Below, in pieces: positions 8,040 through 18,528 of a stretch of 42,084 nt of DNA. The notes beneath the pieces are model-generated. The model was not told the DNA's origin. It searched no databases and was given only the letters and a program-made list of their open reading frames with translations. The position numbers were made by a program, and so were the translations under genes. Source of the DNA: an uncultured Myxococcales bacterium (lineage in GTDB: Bacteria; Myxococcota_A; Bradymonadia; UBA7976; UBA1532); the NCBI GenBank assembly GCA_903847385.1, contig CAINDO010000513.1:1-42084 (forward strand), given 5' to 3'. Numbering within the stretch: the stretch's first letter is position 1; each line of letters starts with the position of its first letter.

Positions 8040-9557
8040 ATGCCCAGATTCGACGGCCCCCAGAACCTCAACCACGAAGGCCCCGTCCGCGCCCTCCTCG
8101 AGACCGCCTTCGCGGCCCTCGAAGGTCGCGTCGCCGCGGCGGACGCCTGCTTCGAGCGGGTGACCCGCACCGAGGCCTCCCGGCAGATCGACGGCAAGCG
8201 GGCGCTCTTGCCCTTCGCCGTCAAGAGCGGTCTGGTCATGCGTCTGGTCGCCGAGGCCGGGCAGCGACTCGAGGTGAGCCTCGGCGATCTCTCTCCGATG
8301 GAAGCGCGCATGCGGCTGGACGAGGCCGTCGCCATGCTGTCGGTCCAGCCCGCGGCGGATGCCCGGGCGCTGGCACCGGTGCCGCGGCGGGAGCGACGCC
8401 ACTTCGGGCCGCACGCGGACCTGCCCGAGGCCACGGTGCTGGCGAGCAGGTGGGAGAAGCTGCTCGACGCACTGGAGCAGGCCATCTCGGCCGCCACGCC
8501 CGCCGGCGTGACGGTCATCCACCGAGTCCGGGCCTACCTTCAGATAGAGGACAAGGTCGTGGCCGACATGGACGGCCTCTGGCGCACGCAGAGCCTGCCG
8601 CAGGCGTTCATCCGGATCGAACTGCAGGCGCAGCGGGAGCCCGCCCGCAGCCGTTTCGTCGTGTCGCACGGCGCCCTGACGGGCCTCGACGCGCTGGTCA
8701 CGGCGGACGGCAAGCTCTCCGCCGGCCTGGGCCGGGACCTGAAGGTCGGGCTGGAGCGGCTCTTCGCGCTGCTCGGCGCGCGCGCCCTGACCCCGGAGGA
8801 GCGGCGCCGGCTGACGCACTACGTGCTCGACCCCTCGGCCATGGTCTTCATCCACGAGGCCTGCGGACACAACTTCGAGGCGGACCTCATCCAGCAGGGC
8901 AGCTCGGGGTTGTTCGAGGCCGATGGAACCCCCGTCGATCCGATGCTGGCCTCACCCGCCGTGCGGCTGGTGGACGGCCCGCCGGTCGACGCGCAGGGGC
9001 GACTGCTCCACGGCGTCGGCTTCGGCACGCAGTTCATCGACGACGAGGGCGTCGAGGTCGAGCCGGTCATTCTGCTGGACCACGGCCGGGTCGCCCACGT
9101 GCTCCACAACCGCGAGACGGCGGGTCGCTTCGGCGTCCAGAGCAACGGCCGCGGGTTCTCGGAGCTCGGGCAGCCCCGTCTGGTGCGGATGACCAACACG
9201 TACCTGCTGCCCGCGGATCCGTCGTTCCTCACGCAGGACCGGGCCGCGTTCCTCCAGGGCATCCAGCTCGGCCTCTGGCTCGAGGGCTCCCACGGCGGCG
9301 AGGTCACCGGCGACGGCATGAGCACCACGATTCAGGCCGCCCGGCTCATCCGGGACGGCGTGCTGACGGACGAGTGGCTGATGCCCTGCACGCTCTCCGT
9401 GCGGACGCGCGGCGCGTTGAAGACCGTGGAGCGCTTTCACGGCGACCCGGTCATCGATCGCCCGGGCTTCTGCGGCAAGGGTCAGGCGAAGACCGTCACG
9501 GTCGGGGGCTGCGCGGCGCGGCTCTCGGTCACGGAAGCCATCTCGGTGGCCTGGTAG
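8040..9557 (+). CDS. tldD: TldD family metalloprotease
   Basis: Catalytic zinc subunit of the TldD/TldE heterodimeric protease, which degrades unfolded peptides and, in some bacteria, matures peptide antibiotics. The protein is about 505 residues. The zinc motif HEACGH begins near residue 272 within FIHEACGHNFEADLI. Typical TldD C-terminal blocks follow (GQPRLVRMTNTYLLPAD, GGEVTGDGMS, FCGKGQAKTVTVGGCAARL). The start is uncertain between ATG 8040 and an in-frame GTG at 8001; neither has a good ribosome site. ATG 8040 leads directly into the conserved region. The PmbA/TldE partner gene begins at the base after the stop. Confidence 0.9.
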   Translation: MPRFDGPQNLNHEGPVRALLETAFAALEGRVAAADACFERVTRTEASRQIDGKRALLPFAVKSGLVMRLVAEAGQRLEVSLGDLSPMEARMRLDEAVAMLSVQPAADARALAPVPRRERRHFGPHADLPEATVLASRWEKLLDALEQAISAATPAGVTVIHRVRAYLQIEDKVVADMDGLWRTQSLPQAFIRIELQAQREPARSRFVVSHGALTGLDALVTADGKLSAGLGRDLKVGLERLFALLGARALTPEERRRLTHYVLDPSAMVFIHEACGHNFEADLIQQGSSGLFEADGTPVDPMLASPAVRLVDGPPVDAQGRLLHGVGFGTQFIDDEGVEVEPVILLDHGRVAHVLHNRETAGRFGVQSNGRGFSELGQPRLVRMTNTYLLPADPSFLTQDRAAFLQGIQLGLWLEGSHGGEVTGDGMSTTIQAARLIRDGVLTDEWLMPCTLSVRTRGALKTVERFHGDPVIDRPGFCGKGQAKTVTVGGCAARLSVTEAISVAW

Positions 9558-12277
<2,720 letters not shown>

Positions 12278-12293
12278 CGCGACGGGGCGCGGG

Positions 12294-12692
12294 TCAGCGA
12301 CGAGCCGCCCGACCGCGGGGCCGGTAGGCCTCGTTGCCGCGGGGCACGTAGGCCTCGTCGCCGCGGGGCACGTACGCGTCGCCGCCACGGGGCACGTAGG
12401 CCTCGTCGCCGCGGGGCACGTACGCGTCGTCGCCTCGGGGGCGGTAGGTGTCGGGCGTGGCCGGCCGGTAAGCTCGGCGAGGCTCGGGGCGGTAGACGCG
12501 TACCGGACGGAACGCGATCTCGCCCCCGCCGAGGTGCCACCGGAACGCGACCTCCGCCACGGGGGGGCCGTGGTGCCCGTGCCGTCGGTGGCCGTGACGA
12601 CCGTGGCCATCGCCATCGTGCGCCCACGCGGAAATCGGCAGCGCCAGCATCATCGAGACCATCAGGAACATCGACTTGAGCTTCAGGTTCAT
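12294..12692 (-). CDS. secreted His-rich protein with octapeptide repeats
   Basis: A 132-residue protein not recognised as a known family. Residues 1-24 form a clear signal peptide (MNLKLKSMFLMVSMMLALP, cleavage likely after AWA). Residues 25-42 are very His-rich (HDGDGHGRHGHRRHGHHG), a plausible site for Zn, Ni or Cu. The C-terminal third is a run of eight-residue units such as DEAYVPRG and GDAYVPRG, preceded by looser YRP units, giving a basic, Tyr- and Pro-rich tail. It is probably periplasmic or secreted. It converges on purA with a 16-base gap. Metal binding is an inference from composition only. Confidence 0.75.
   Translation of the reverse strand: MNLKLKSMFLMVSMMLALPISAWAHDGDGHGRHGHRRHGHHGPPVAEVAFRWHLGGGEIAFRPVRVYRPEPRRAYRPATPDTYRPRGDDAYVPRGDEAYVPRGGDAYVPRGDEAYVPRGNEAYRPRGRAARR
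12327..12446. repeat. five tandem 24-bp units inside the His-rich protein gene
   Basis: Five head-to-tail 24-base units start at 12327, 12351, 12375, 12399 and 12423. Units 2 and 4 are identical and unit 1 differs from them by one base; units 3 and 5 differ more, so units 2-3 and 4-5 form a looser 48-base higher-order pair. Each unit encodes one octapeptide of the minus-strand protein. Because the unit is a multiple of three, copy-number change would keep the frame. Confidence 0.9.
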
Positions 12693-12813
12693 CTTCGATT
12701 CTCTTTCTCGGAGCCCATTTGATTTCGGCTCTCATCGACACCGACGCGAGGGCCTTCGGGGCCATTCAAATTCGACCGACAAAACGCCGGCGGCGGGAGT
12801 AGCATCGCCCCCC

Positions 12814-14082
12814 ATGGGATCCGGAACCTGGAGCATGCCGCGCCTGACCTGGGCGCTGGCCGTCGGCCTGAGCGTCCATTCGGCGCACGCGGGCCCCGTC
12901 GAGGACGCGCAGTCCGCCGAGGCCTCGGGGGACGTCCCACGGGCGCTCGCCGCCTGGCAACGCGCCGCCGAGCTCGCCCCGGACGACGCGCGGGCGCAGC
13001 TCTCCGTCGGCCGCCTGCAGCTGCGGGCCGGCCGCCCCGCCGAGGCCGTTCAGACGCTGGCGGCCGTGGTCGAGAAGCACCCGGAGACCCCCGGCGCGCA
13101 CTACTGGTACGCCTTCGCCCTGCGCAAGTCCGGCCGGCTGCCCGCCGCCGCGGAGTCGTATCGCAAGGCGCTCGATGCCGCCCCGGACGACCCGGACCCG
13201 CGCTACGGGCTCGCCGAGACGCTCAAGCAGATGGGCGACGGCGCCGGCGCGCTCGAGGCCTACAAGGCATACGTGCGCCTGGAGGCCCGGCCGAGCGAGG
13301 CCAAGTGGGTCGCCCGCGCCAACGAGGAGATCGCCCGCTTGAGCGCGTCGGACGTCGTCACGCCCGCGGAGGCTCCCGCGGAACCGCTCCCTGCGCCCGG
13401 AGCGGCGACGGCGCCGCCGGCGGCCACCTCGGCCGCCCCCGCGTCGGCGACCCCGGACACCACCTCGCCCGAGGCCGCGTTCGCCGCCGGGCGCTTCGGT
13501 GAGGCGCAGCGCGGGTTTCGCGCCGAGCTGGAGCGCTCGCCGGACAACATCGCGCTACACCACCGAACGGCGGTTGCGGCCCTGTCCGCGGGTGATTATC
13601 CCGAAGCAGAACGACGCGCGGTGACCGTGGTGCGACTGGATCCCGACAACCCGACGGCGACGGCGATGGCCCTGGCGGCCCGCGGTCGGCGTCCGCCCGC
13701 GGGCCCGCCCGCCCGCGCCGAGGCCGAGCTGGCCCTGCGCGAGGGCCGAAACCGCACCGCCGCCGACCTGGCGGGCACGCTGCTGGCCCAGGCCCCGACG
13801 GGTCCGGACGCCGCCGCGCTCGCCTTGATTCGGGGCACGGCGCTGCTGCGACTGGGCCGCGCGGACGAAGCCGCCGACGCGCTCCGCCGGACGGCCGGGC
13901 AGGGGCAGCCCCCGGGCGAGTACTGGCTCGCCCTCGGGGACGCCCTCTCCACCCAGGGCGACCGACCCGCCGCTCGCCGCGCCTGGCGCGTCGCCGCCGA
14001 TCTCACCGAAGCCGAGACCCCCATCGGCCGGCAGGCGCGCGAGCGTCTACAGCCCCCCGGCCTTCGTGTTTCCGAGGAGTGA
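12814..14082 (+). CDS. exported TPR-repeat protein
   Basis: A 422-residue protein with a signal peptide (MPRLTWALAVGLSVHSAHA) and two TPR blocks. The first (about residues 25-165) has GDVPRALAAWQRAAELAPDD, GRPAEAVQTL and GRLPAAAESYRKALDAAPDD. A linker of about 50 residues rich in Ala and Pro follows, then a second block with GRFGEAQRGFRAELERSPDN, GDYPEAERRAVTVVRLDPDN and GRADEAADALRR. TPRs bind partner proteins, so a scaffolding role in the periplasm is likely, but the partner is unknown. ATG 12814 and ATG 12835 are both possible starts and both keep the signal peptide. The next gene follows after four bases. Confidence 0.8.
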   Translation: MGSGTWSMPRLTWALAVGLSVHSAHAGPVEDAQSAEASGDVPRALAAWQRAAELAPDDARAQLSVGRLQLRAGRPAEAVQTLAAVVEKHPETPGAHYWYAFALRKSGRLPAAAESYRKALDAAPDDPDPRYGLAETLKQMGDGAGALEAYKAYVRLEARPSEAKWVARANEEIARLSASDVVTPAEAPAEPLPAPGAATAPPAATSAAPASATPDTTSPEAAFAAGRFGEAQRGFRAELERSPDNIALHHRTAVAALSAGDYPEAERRAVTVVRLDPDNPTATAMALAARGRRPPAGPPARAEAELALREGRNRTAADLAGTLLAQAPTGPDAAALALIRGTALLRLGRADEAADALRRTAGQGQPPGEYWLALGDALSTQGDRPAARRAWRVAADLTEAETPIGRQARERLQPPGLRVSEE

Positions 14083-14086
14083 CCCC

Positions 14087-14635
14087 ATGAGCGACGAGCC
14101 CGATCCGCCCGAAGACCTCGACGACGACGAGCCCCGACCCCGGTCACGCCTCGAAGGCCTGATCCCGGACATCATCAAGAAGGCGCTGGCCCAGGGCGCC
14201 GGCGCGCTCTCGGACGAGAAGCTGCGCGAGACCCTCGTCGCCGAGGTCGTGCGCAAGGCCATTCACGTCGGCAACGAGGTCGTCGACTCGACCGAGGAGC
14301 AGGTGCGCAAGCTCCTCAACGACGTCCCCGTCCCGAAGGAGGTCGGCGACCGCGTCTCGCACAAACTCGACGAGTTCAAGGGCGAGATGTTCCGCATCGT
14401 GAAGCAGGAGGTCCACGAGTTCCTGGAGAAGGTGGACCTCGGCGCGGAGATGCAGAAGCTCCTGACCAGCCTCTCGTTCGAGATCGTCACGGAGATCCGC
14501 TTCATCCCCAACGAGAAGGGCGGTCAGCCCGGCGTCAAGCCGGACGTGAAGGCCGGCGTGCGCCTCAAGAAGGCGGACGAGCCCCGCGCCGGTCGCCGGT
14601 CGCGCCGCGCCGAGCCGCCCCCCGACGAGACCTGA
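14087..14635 (+). CDS. unrecognised acidic, helical protein
   Basis: A 182-residue protein with no signal peptide and no family I can name. The N-terminus is acidic (DEPDPPEDLDDDEPRPRSR). A long, probably alpha-helical, amphipathic middle follows (LEGLIPDIIKKALAQGAGAL to LEKVDLGAEMQKLLTSLSF). A short strand-like piece, FEIVTEIRFIPNE, comes next, and the tail is basic and Arg/Lys-rich. ATG 14087 is preferred because GAGGAG lies seven bases before it. It is four bases after the TPR gene, which suggests the two are expressed together. It converges on the VWA lipoprotein gene with a three-base gap. Confidence 0.75.
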   Translation: MSDEPDPPEDLDDDEPRPRSRLEGLIPDIIKKALAQGAGALSDEKLRETLVAEVVRKAIHVGNEVVDSTEEQVRKLLNDVPVPKEVGDRVSHKLDEFKGEMFRIVKQEVHEFLEKVDLGAEMQKLLTSLSFEIVTEIRFIPNEKGGQPGVKPDVKAGVRLKKADEPRAGRRSRRAEPPPDET

Positions 14636-14638
14636 CGC

Positions 14639-15700
14639 TCACTCCAGCGTGAACGCCAGGTCGAAGCCGCCGCGGCGGCGCCCATCGGCCGTCTCGATCT
14701 TCACGGTCAAGGTGTGGCGGCCGTGCTGCTTGGGCGTCGTGTACTTCAAGCGCACGAGCTGCCCGAGGCGGCGCCCGATGTCGTCGAAGATCGGGCCGAG
14801 GGCCTGGGGGCGCGTCGTCTCGGCGAAGCGCGTCTCCCCGGCGAGGGCCTTCAGGCCGTCGCGATCCAGCTCCGAGCCCAGGCCGACGGCGTAGACCAGT
14901 ACGCCGGCCTCCGTGAGCGCCGAGCGGGTCGCCGTCGCGTCCGTCTCGGCCACGTTGTCGCGGCCGTCGGTGAAGGCCACGACGACGCGGCCCTGGCCGG
15001 CGGCCTCCGGATCGGCGTCGTCGAAGAGCGAGCCGGCGAAGCTGAGCGCGCCCCAGAGGTTGGTGAACTGCCCCGTCCGGTCTTCGGCGGGTGTGAGCGA
15101 CTCCACGTCGTCGGCGAGTTTCGCCGTGTCGCCGGTGAAGTCGCGGACGAGCTCGTAGCCGGTGGCGAACTGCACCAGAGCGACCTCGGAGCCCGAGGGC
15201 ACGGCGTCCAGCAGGCCGCGCGCCGCGCTCTGCAGGGGCTCGACCGCGTTCGAGGCCGACATGCTGCGCGACAGGTCGAGCACGAGGGCCACGCGCAGGT
15301 TCTGCTCGCGGGAGACCTCGAAGAGCACCTCGGCGCCGAGGTCCTGGTCGTCCTCGGCGAAGGCGAAGTTGCGGCCGTCGATGCCGTCGAGGGGGGCGTG
15401 GGTCTCGGGATCCACGGCGCCGAGGACCATCTCGATCTCCCCGTCCGCCGCCCAGCGGATCCCGCTGACTTCCAGGTTCATGCCCTCGCCCCAGACCTCG
15501 CCGAGCTCGAGGGAGCCCTCGGAGACCTCGGGCCCGGCGGTGCTGCCGCTCCCGTCGCCGCTGCTCGACCCGCCGCCCTCGGGCGGGTCCGAGGACTCGA
15601 TGTCGCGCTCGAAGTGCCGGCCGTCGCCGCAGCCCTGGGCGGTCAGCGCGCCGGTCAGAACGAGGGCAGCCGTCGTGAACATACGGAAAGATGAGTTCAT
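14639..15700 (-). CDS. VWA-domain lipoprotein
   Basis: A 353-residue lipoprotein. The signal peptide ends in a lipobox at Cys24 (LTAQGC), followed by a flexible Ser/Gly linker (EGGGSSSGDGSGS). The von Willebrand A domain spans about residues 135-320. It has the metal-ion site DLSRSMS at 142-148 and the later AFTDGRDN, with the usual ALVLDLSRSMS, GSEVALVQFA and GVLVYAVGLGS strands. VWA domains bind proteins through a divalent metal. The tail (HGRHTLTVKIETADGRRRGG) looks like a beta-rich extension. The start is firm: GGAGG at 15711-15707 lies six bases before the ATG. It is divergent from ppdK. Confidence 0.88.
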   Translation of the reverse strand: MNSSFRMFTTAALVLTGALTAQGCGDGRHFERDIESSDPPEGGGSSSGDGSGSTAGPEVSEGSLELGEVWGEGMNLEVSGIRWAADGEIEMVLGAVDPETHAPLDGIDGRNFAFAEDDQDLGAEVLFEVSREQNLRVALVLDLSRSMSASNAVEPLQSAARGLLDAVPSGSEVALVQFATGYELVRDFTGDTAKLADDVESLTPAEDRTGQFTNLWGALSFAGSLFDDADPEAAGQGRVVVAFTDGRDNVAETDATATRSALTEAGVLVYAVGLGSELDRDGLKALAGETRFAETTRPQALGPIFDDIGRRLGQLVRLKYTTPKQHGRHTLTVKIETADGRRRGGFDLAFTLE

Positions 15701-15763
15701 ATCCTACCTCCACCCACCAACATGCCTCATGTCGGCGGACGTGGCAACTTCTGACCCCGCCGA

Positions 15764-15792
15764 TTGACCCTCGCGCCCGCTTCCGGTAGAAG
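15764..15792 (+). promoter_or_regulatory. probable promoter of ppdK and its lipoprotein genes
   Basis: TTGACC (15764-15769, five of six matches to the -35 consensus) is followed after exactly 17 bases by TAGAAG (15787-15792, four of six matches to TATAAT). This would start transcription near 15799, about 65 bases before the ppdK ATG. It is the best promoter match in the window. Confidence 0.55.
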
Positions 15793-15864
15793 GGCCCGTT
15801 TTCTCCAGGCATTCCGCCGCTCAGCCTTCGGGCGCTGACCCCCTCTGCCGGCCTCTGGGTTGCC

Positions 15865-18528
15865 ATGCGCATCTACACCTTCGGCGAGACCACGGATGCC
15901 CCGGTCGAAGACGCCCACCTGCGCCTCGGCCGCAAGGGCGCCGGGCTGGCCGAGATGGCGCGCCTGGGCGTGCCCGTGCCCCCGGGTTTCACGCTGCCGT
16001 CGGAGATCTGCCTGGCCTACTTCGCCGACGGCGAGGCGCTGCTGGACAGCATCTGGCCCGAGGTCGAGCGCGGCCTGGCGCACGTCGAGCGCCTGCGGGG
16101 AGAACGTTTCGGGGACGCCGAGCGACCGCTCCTGGTCTCCGTCCGCTCCGGCGCGGCGGTGTCCATGCCCGGCATGATGGACACGGTGCTGGACGTCGGG
16201 CTCACACCTGAGACGCTGGAGGCCCTCGCCCAGTCGACGGGCGACCGGCGCTTCGCCCTGGATACCTGGCGGCGCTTCATCGAGAACTACGCCCCGGTCG
16301 TGCTCGGCGTGGACGCGGACGCCCTCGTGGCGACGCGCCGCGAGCTCACCGCCGAGTTCGCGCGCAGCGGCATCGGGGCCGACGACGCGACCGTTCAGAG
16401 CGCCGTGGTGGCCGCCTATCTCCGCCTCGTCGAGCGCGAGACGGGTCGCCCGTTCCCGCTCGACCCCCGGGAACAGCTCCGCACGGCCATCGCCGGCGTC
16501 TTCCGCTCCTGGAACACGCGGCGCGCCATCCAGTATCGCCAGCTCAACGGCATCGACCACCGCCTGGGCACCGCCGTGACGGTGCAGGCCATGGTCTTCG
16601 GCAACCGGGACGACCGCTCGTGTACGGGTGTGGCCATCACGCGCTGCCCCAACACCGGCGAGCGACGCCTCTTCGGCGAGTACCTGCCCAACGCGCAGGG
16701 CGAGGACGTCGTCCGGGGGGGCGTGACGCCGCTGCCCATCGAGGCGAGGGACGCGGCCGCCGGCGTGGCCTCGATGGAGCGCGCCATGCCCGAGGCCTAC
16801 GCCGAGCTCCGACGCGTCGTCGGCGACCTCGAGCGACACTACCGGGACGTCCAGGACATCGAGTTCACGGTCGAGTCGGGCCGCCTTTGGATGCTGCAGA
16901 CACGCGAGGCCAAGCGCTCGGTGCGCGCCGCCGTCCGGATCGCCGTCGAGATGGCGGACGAGGGCCTGATCTCGCGCGACGAGGCCATCTGCCGCGTCGA
17001 ACCCGCCCGCCTGCAGCGCTTGCTGCACCCGAGCGTGGACGTGCAGGCCCGCCGCCGCGTCATCGCGCGCGGCCTGCCCGCCAGCCCCGGCGCCGTCTCC
17101 GGCGTGGCCGTGTTCGACCCCGAGGCCGCCGTCCGGCGCGCCGAAGCGGGGGAGCGCGTCATCCTGGTGCGCGTCGAGACCTCGACGGAGGACCTGACCG
17201 CGATGCGCGCGGCCGTGGGCATCCTGACCGCCCGGGGCGGCATGACCAGCCACGCGGCGCTCGTCGCCCGCGGCATGGGCCGCTGCGCCGTGACCGGGTG
17301 TGCCGACATCGCCGTCAATGAGCGCGCCGGCAAGATGACGATCCGGAACCAGAACCTGGTGGTCGAGACGGGCACGATGCTGACGCTCGACGGCACCACC
17401 GGCGAGGTCATCCTCGGCGAGGTGGCCACCAGCCCGGCGGCACCGCCGGCCACGTTCAAGACGCTGATGGGCTGGGCGGACGCCCGGCGTCGGCTTGCCG
17501 TACGCGGCAACGCGGACAACGTCGCCGACGCCGAGGACGCCGTCGCCCATGGCGCCGAGGGCATCGGGCTGTGCCGCACCGAGCACATGTTCCTCGAGGC
17601 GGACCGCGTCACCTACGTCCGCGAGATGATCCTGGCGGACGACGACCGCTCCCGCCGCGCCGCGCTGGACAAGATCCTGCCCGTTCAGCGCGAGGACTTC
17701 CGCCGCATCTTCGAGGTGATGAAGGACCAGCCCGTGGCCATCCGCCTGCTGGACCTGCCGCTCCACGAGTTCCTCACGGAGGCGCCGGCCGAGCTGGCCA
17801 TCGTGGCCGACCGCCTGCGCACGCCGCTGGACGTCCTCGTCTACAAGGTCCGCACGCTCAAGCCCGAGAACCCGGTCCTGGGCCACCGCGGTTGTCGCCT
17901 CGGCCTGACCTTCCCGGAGGTCTACGAGGTCCAGGTGCGCGCCATCGTCGAGGCCGCGCTGGACGTGCAGACCATCGGCGAGCTTCAGATCGTCGTCCCG
18001 ATGGTCGTCGCCGCCGAGGAGATGAACCGCCTGCGGCGTCGCATCCGGGCGCACGCCGCCCGGGTCTGCGAGGAGCGCAACGCGCCGCTGCCGGCCTTCA
18101 CCGTCGGCGCGATGATCGAGGTGCCCCGGGCCTGCATGATCGCCGATCAGCTCGCCCAGGTGTCGGACTTCTTCCTGTTCGGCACGAACGACCTGACCAT
18201 GACCACCTTCGGCACGCATCGGGATGATGCGAGCCGCTTTCTCCCGTTCTATCTCGAAAACGAGGTCCTGCCGGCGGATCCCTTCGTCACGCTGGACCGG
18301 GAAGGGGTGGGCGGTCTGATCGCCCTGGCCGTGGAGCGGGGGCGCCGAACGCGGCCCAGCCTCGTGTGCGGCCTCACCGGCAGTCAGATCAGCGACCCCG
18401 CGAGCGTCGAGCTGTGCCATCAATTGAACATCGACTACGTGTCCTGTCCTCCCCATCACGTCCCGATCGCACGCCTGGCGGCCGCGCAGGCCGCCGTGCA
18501 TGCGACGCTCGCCGCGAGGCAGCCGTGA
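15865..18528 (+). CDS. ppdK: pyruvate phosphate dikinase, atypical active-site loop
   Basis: Interconverts pyruvate, ATP and phosphate with PEP, AMP and pyrophosphate. The 887 residues have the normal three-part plan. The ATP-grasp domain has VSVRSGAAVSMPGMMDTVL. The phosphohistidine domain has TARGGMTSHAALVARGMG with His463. The PEP/pyruvate barrel has GLCRTEHMF, FFLFGTNDLTMTTFG and IARLAAAQA. The barrel loop that normally reads CGEHGGDPSS reads CGLTGSQISDPAS here: the catalytic Cys (residue 835) is kept, but the Glu-His-Gly-Gly is replaced and three residues are added. SCPPHHVP also replaces the usual SCSPxRVP. It may have altered substrate handling. The stop overlaps the next gene by four bases (GTGA). 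Confidence 0.92.
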   Translation: MRIYTFGETTDAPVEDAHLRLGRKGAGLAEMARLGVPVPPGFTLPSEICLAYFADGEALLDSIWPEVERGLAHVERLRGERFGDAERPLLVSVRSGAAVSMPGMMDTVLDVGLTPETLEALAQSTGDRRFALDTWRRFIENYAPVVLGVDADALVATRRELTAEFARSGIGADDATVQSAVVAAYLRLVERETGRPFPLDPREQLRTAIAGVFRSWNTRRAIQYRQLNGIDHRLGTAVTVQAMVFGNRDDRSCTGVAITRCPNTGERRLFGEYLPNAQGEDVVRGGVTPLPIEARDAAAGVASMERAMPEAYAELRRVVGDLERHYRDVQDIEFTVESGRLWMLQTREAKRSVRAAVRIAVEMADEGLISRDEAICRVEPARLQRLLHPSVDVQARRRVIARGLPASPGAVSGVAVFDPEAAVRRAEAGERVILVRVETSTEDLTAMRAAVGILTARGGMTSHAALVARGMGRCAVTGCADIAVNERAGKMTIRNQNLVVETGTMLTLDGTTGEVILGEVATSPAAPPATFKTLMGWADARRRLAVRGNADNVADAEDAVAHGAEGIGLCRTEHMFLEADRVTYVREMILADDDRSRRAALDKILPVQREDFRRIFEVMKDQPVAIRLLDLPLHEFLTEAPAELAIVADRLRTPLDVLVYKVRTLKPENPVLGHRGCRLGLTFPEVYEVQVRAIVEAALDVQTIGELQIVVPMVVAAEEMNRLRRRIRAHAARVCEERNAPLPAFTVGAMIEVPRACMIADQLAQVSDFFLFGTNDLTMTTFGTHRDDASRFLPFYLENEVLPADPFVTLDREGVGGLIALAVERGRRTRPSLVCGLTGSQISDPASVELCHQLNIDYVSCPPHHVPIARLAAAQAAVHATLAARQP

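Noticed and set aside
12327..12446. Tandem repeats as a CRISPR array
   Set aside because: The units are contiguous with no unique spacers and encode in-frame octapeptides.
15719..15747. Promoter for the VWA lipoprotein (TTGCCA, 17 bases, CATGTT, minus strand)
   Set aside because: The transcript would begin at the ribosome-binding site itself, and the -10 match is weak.
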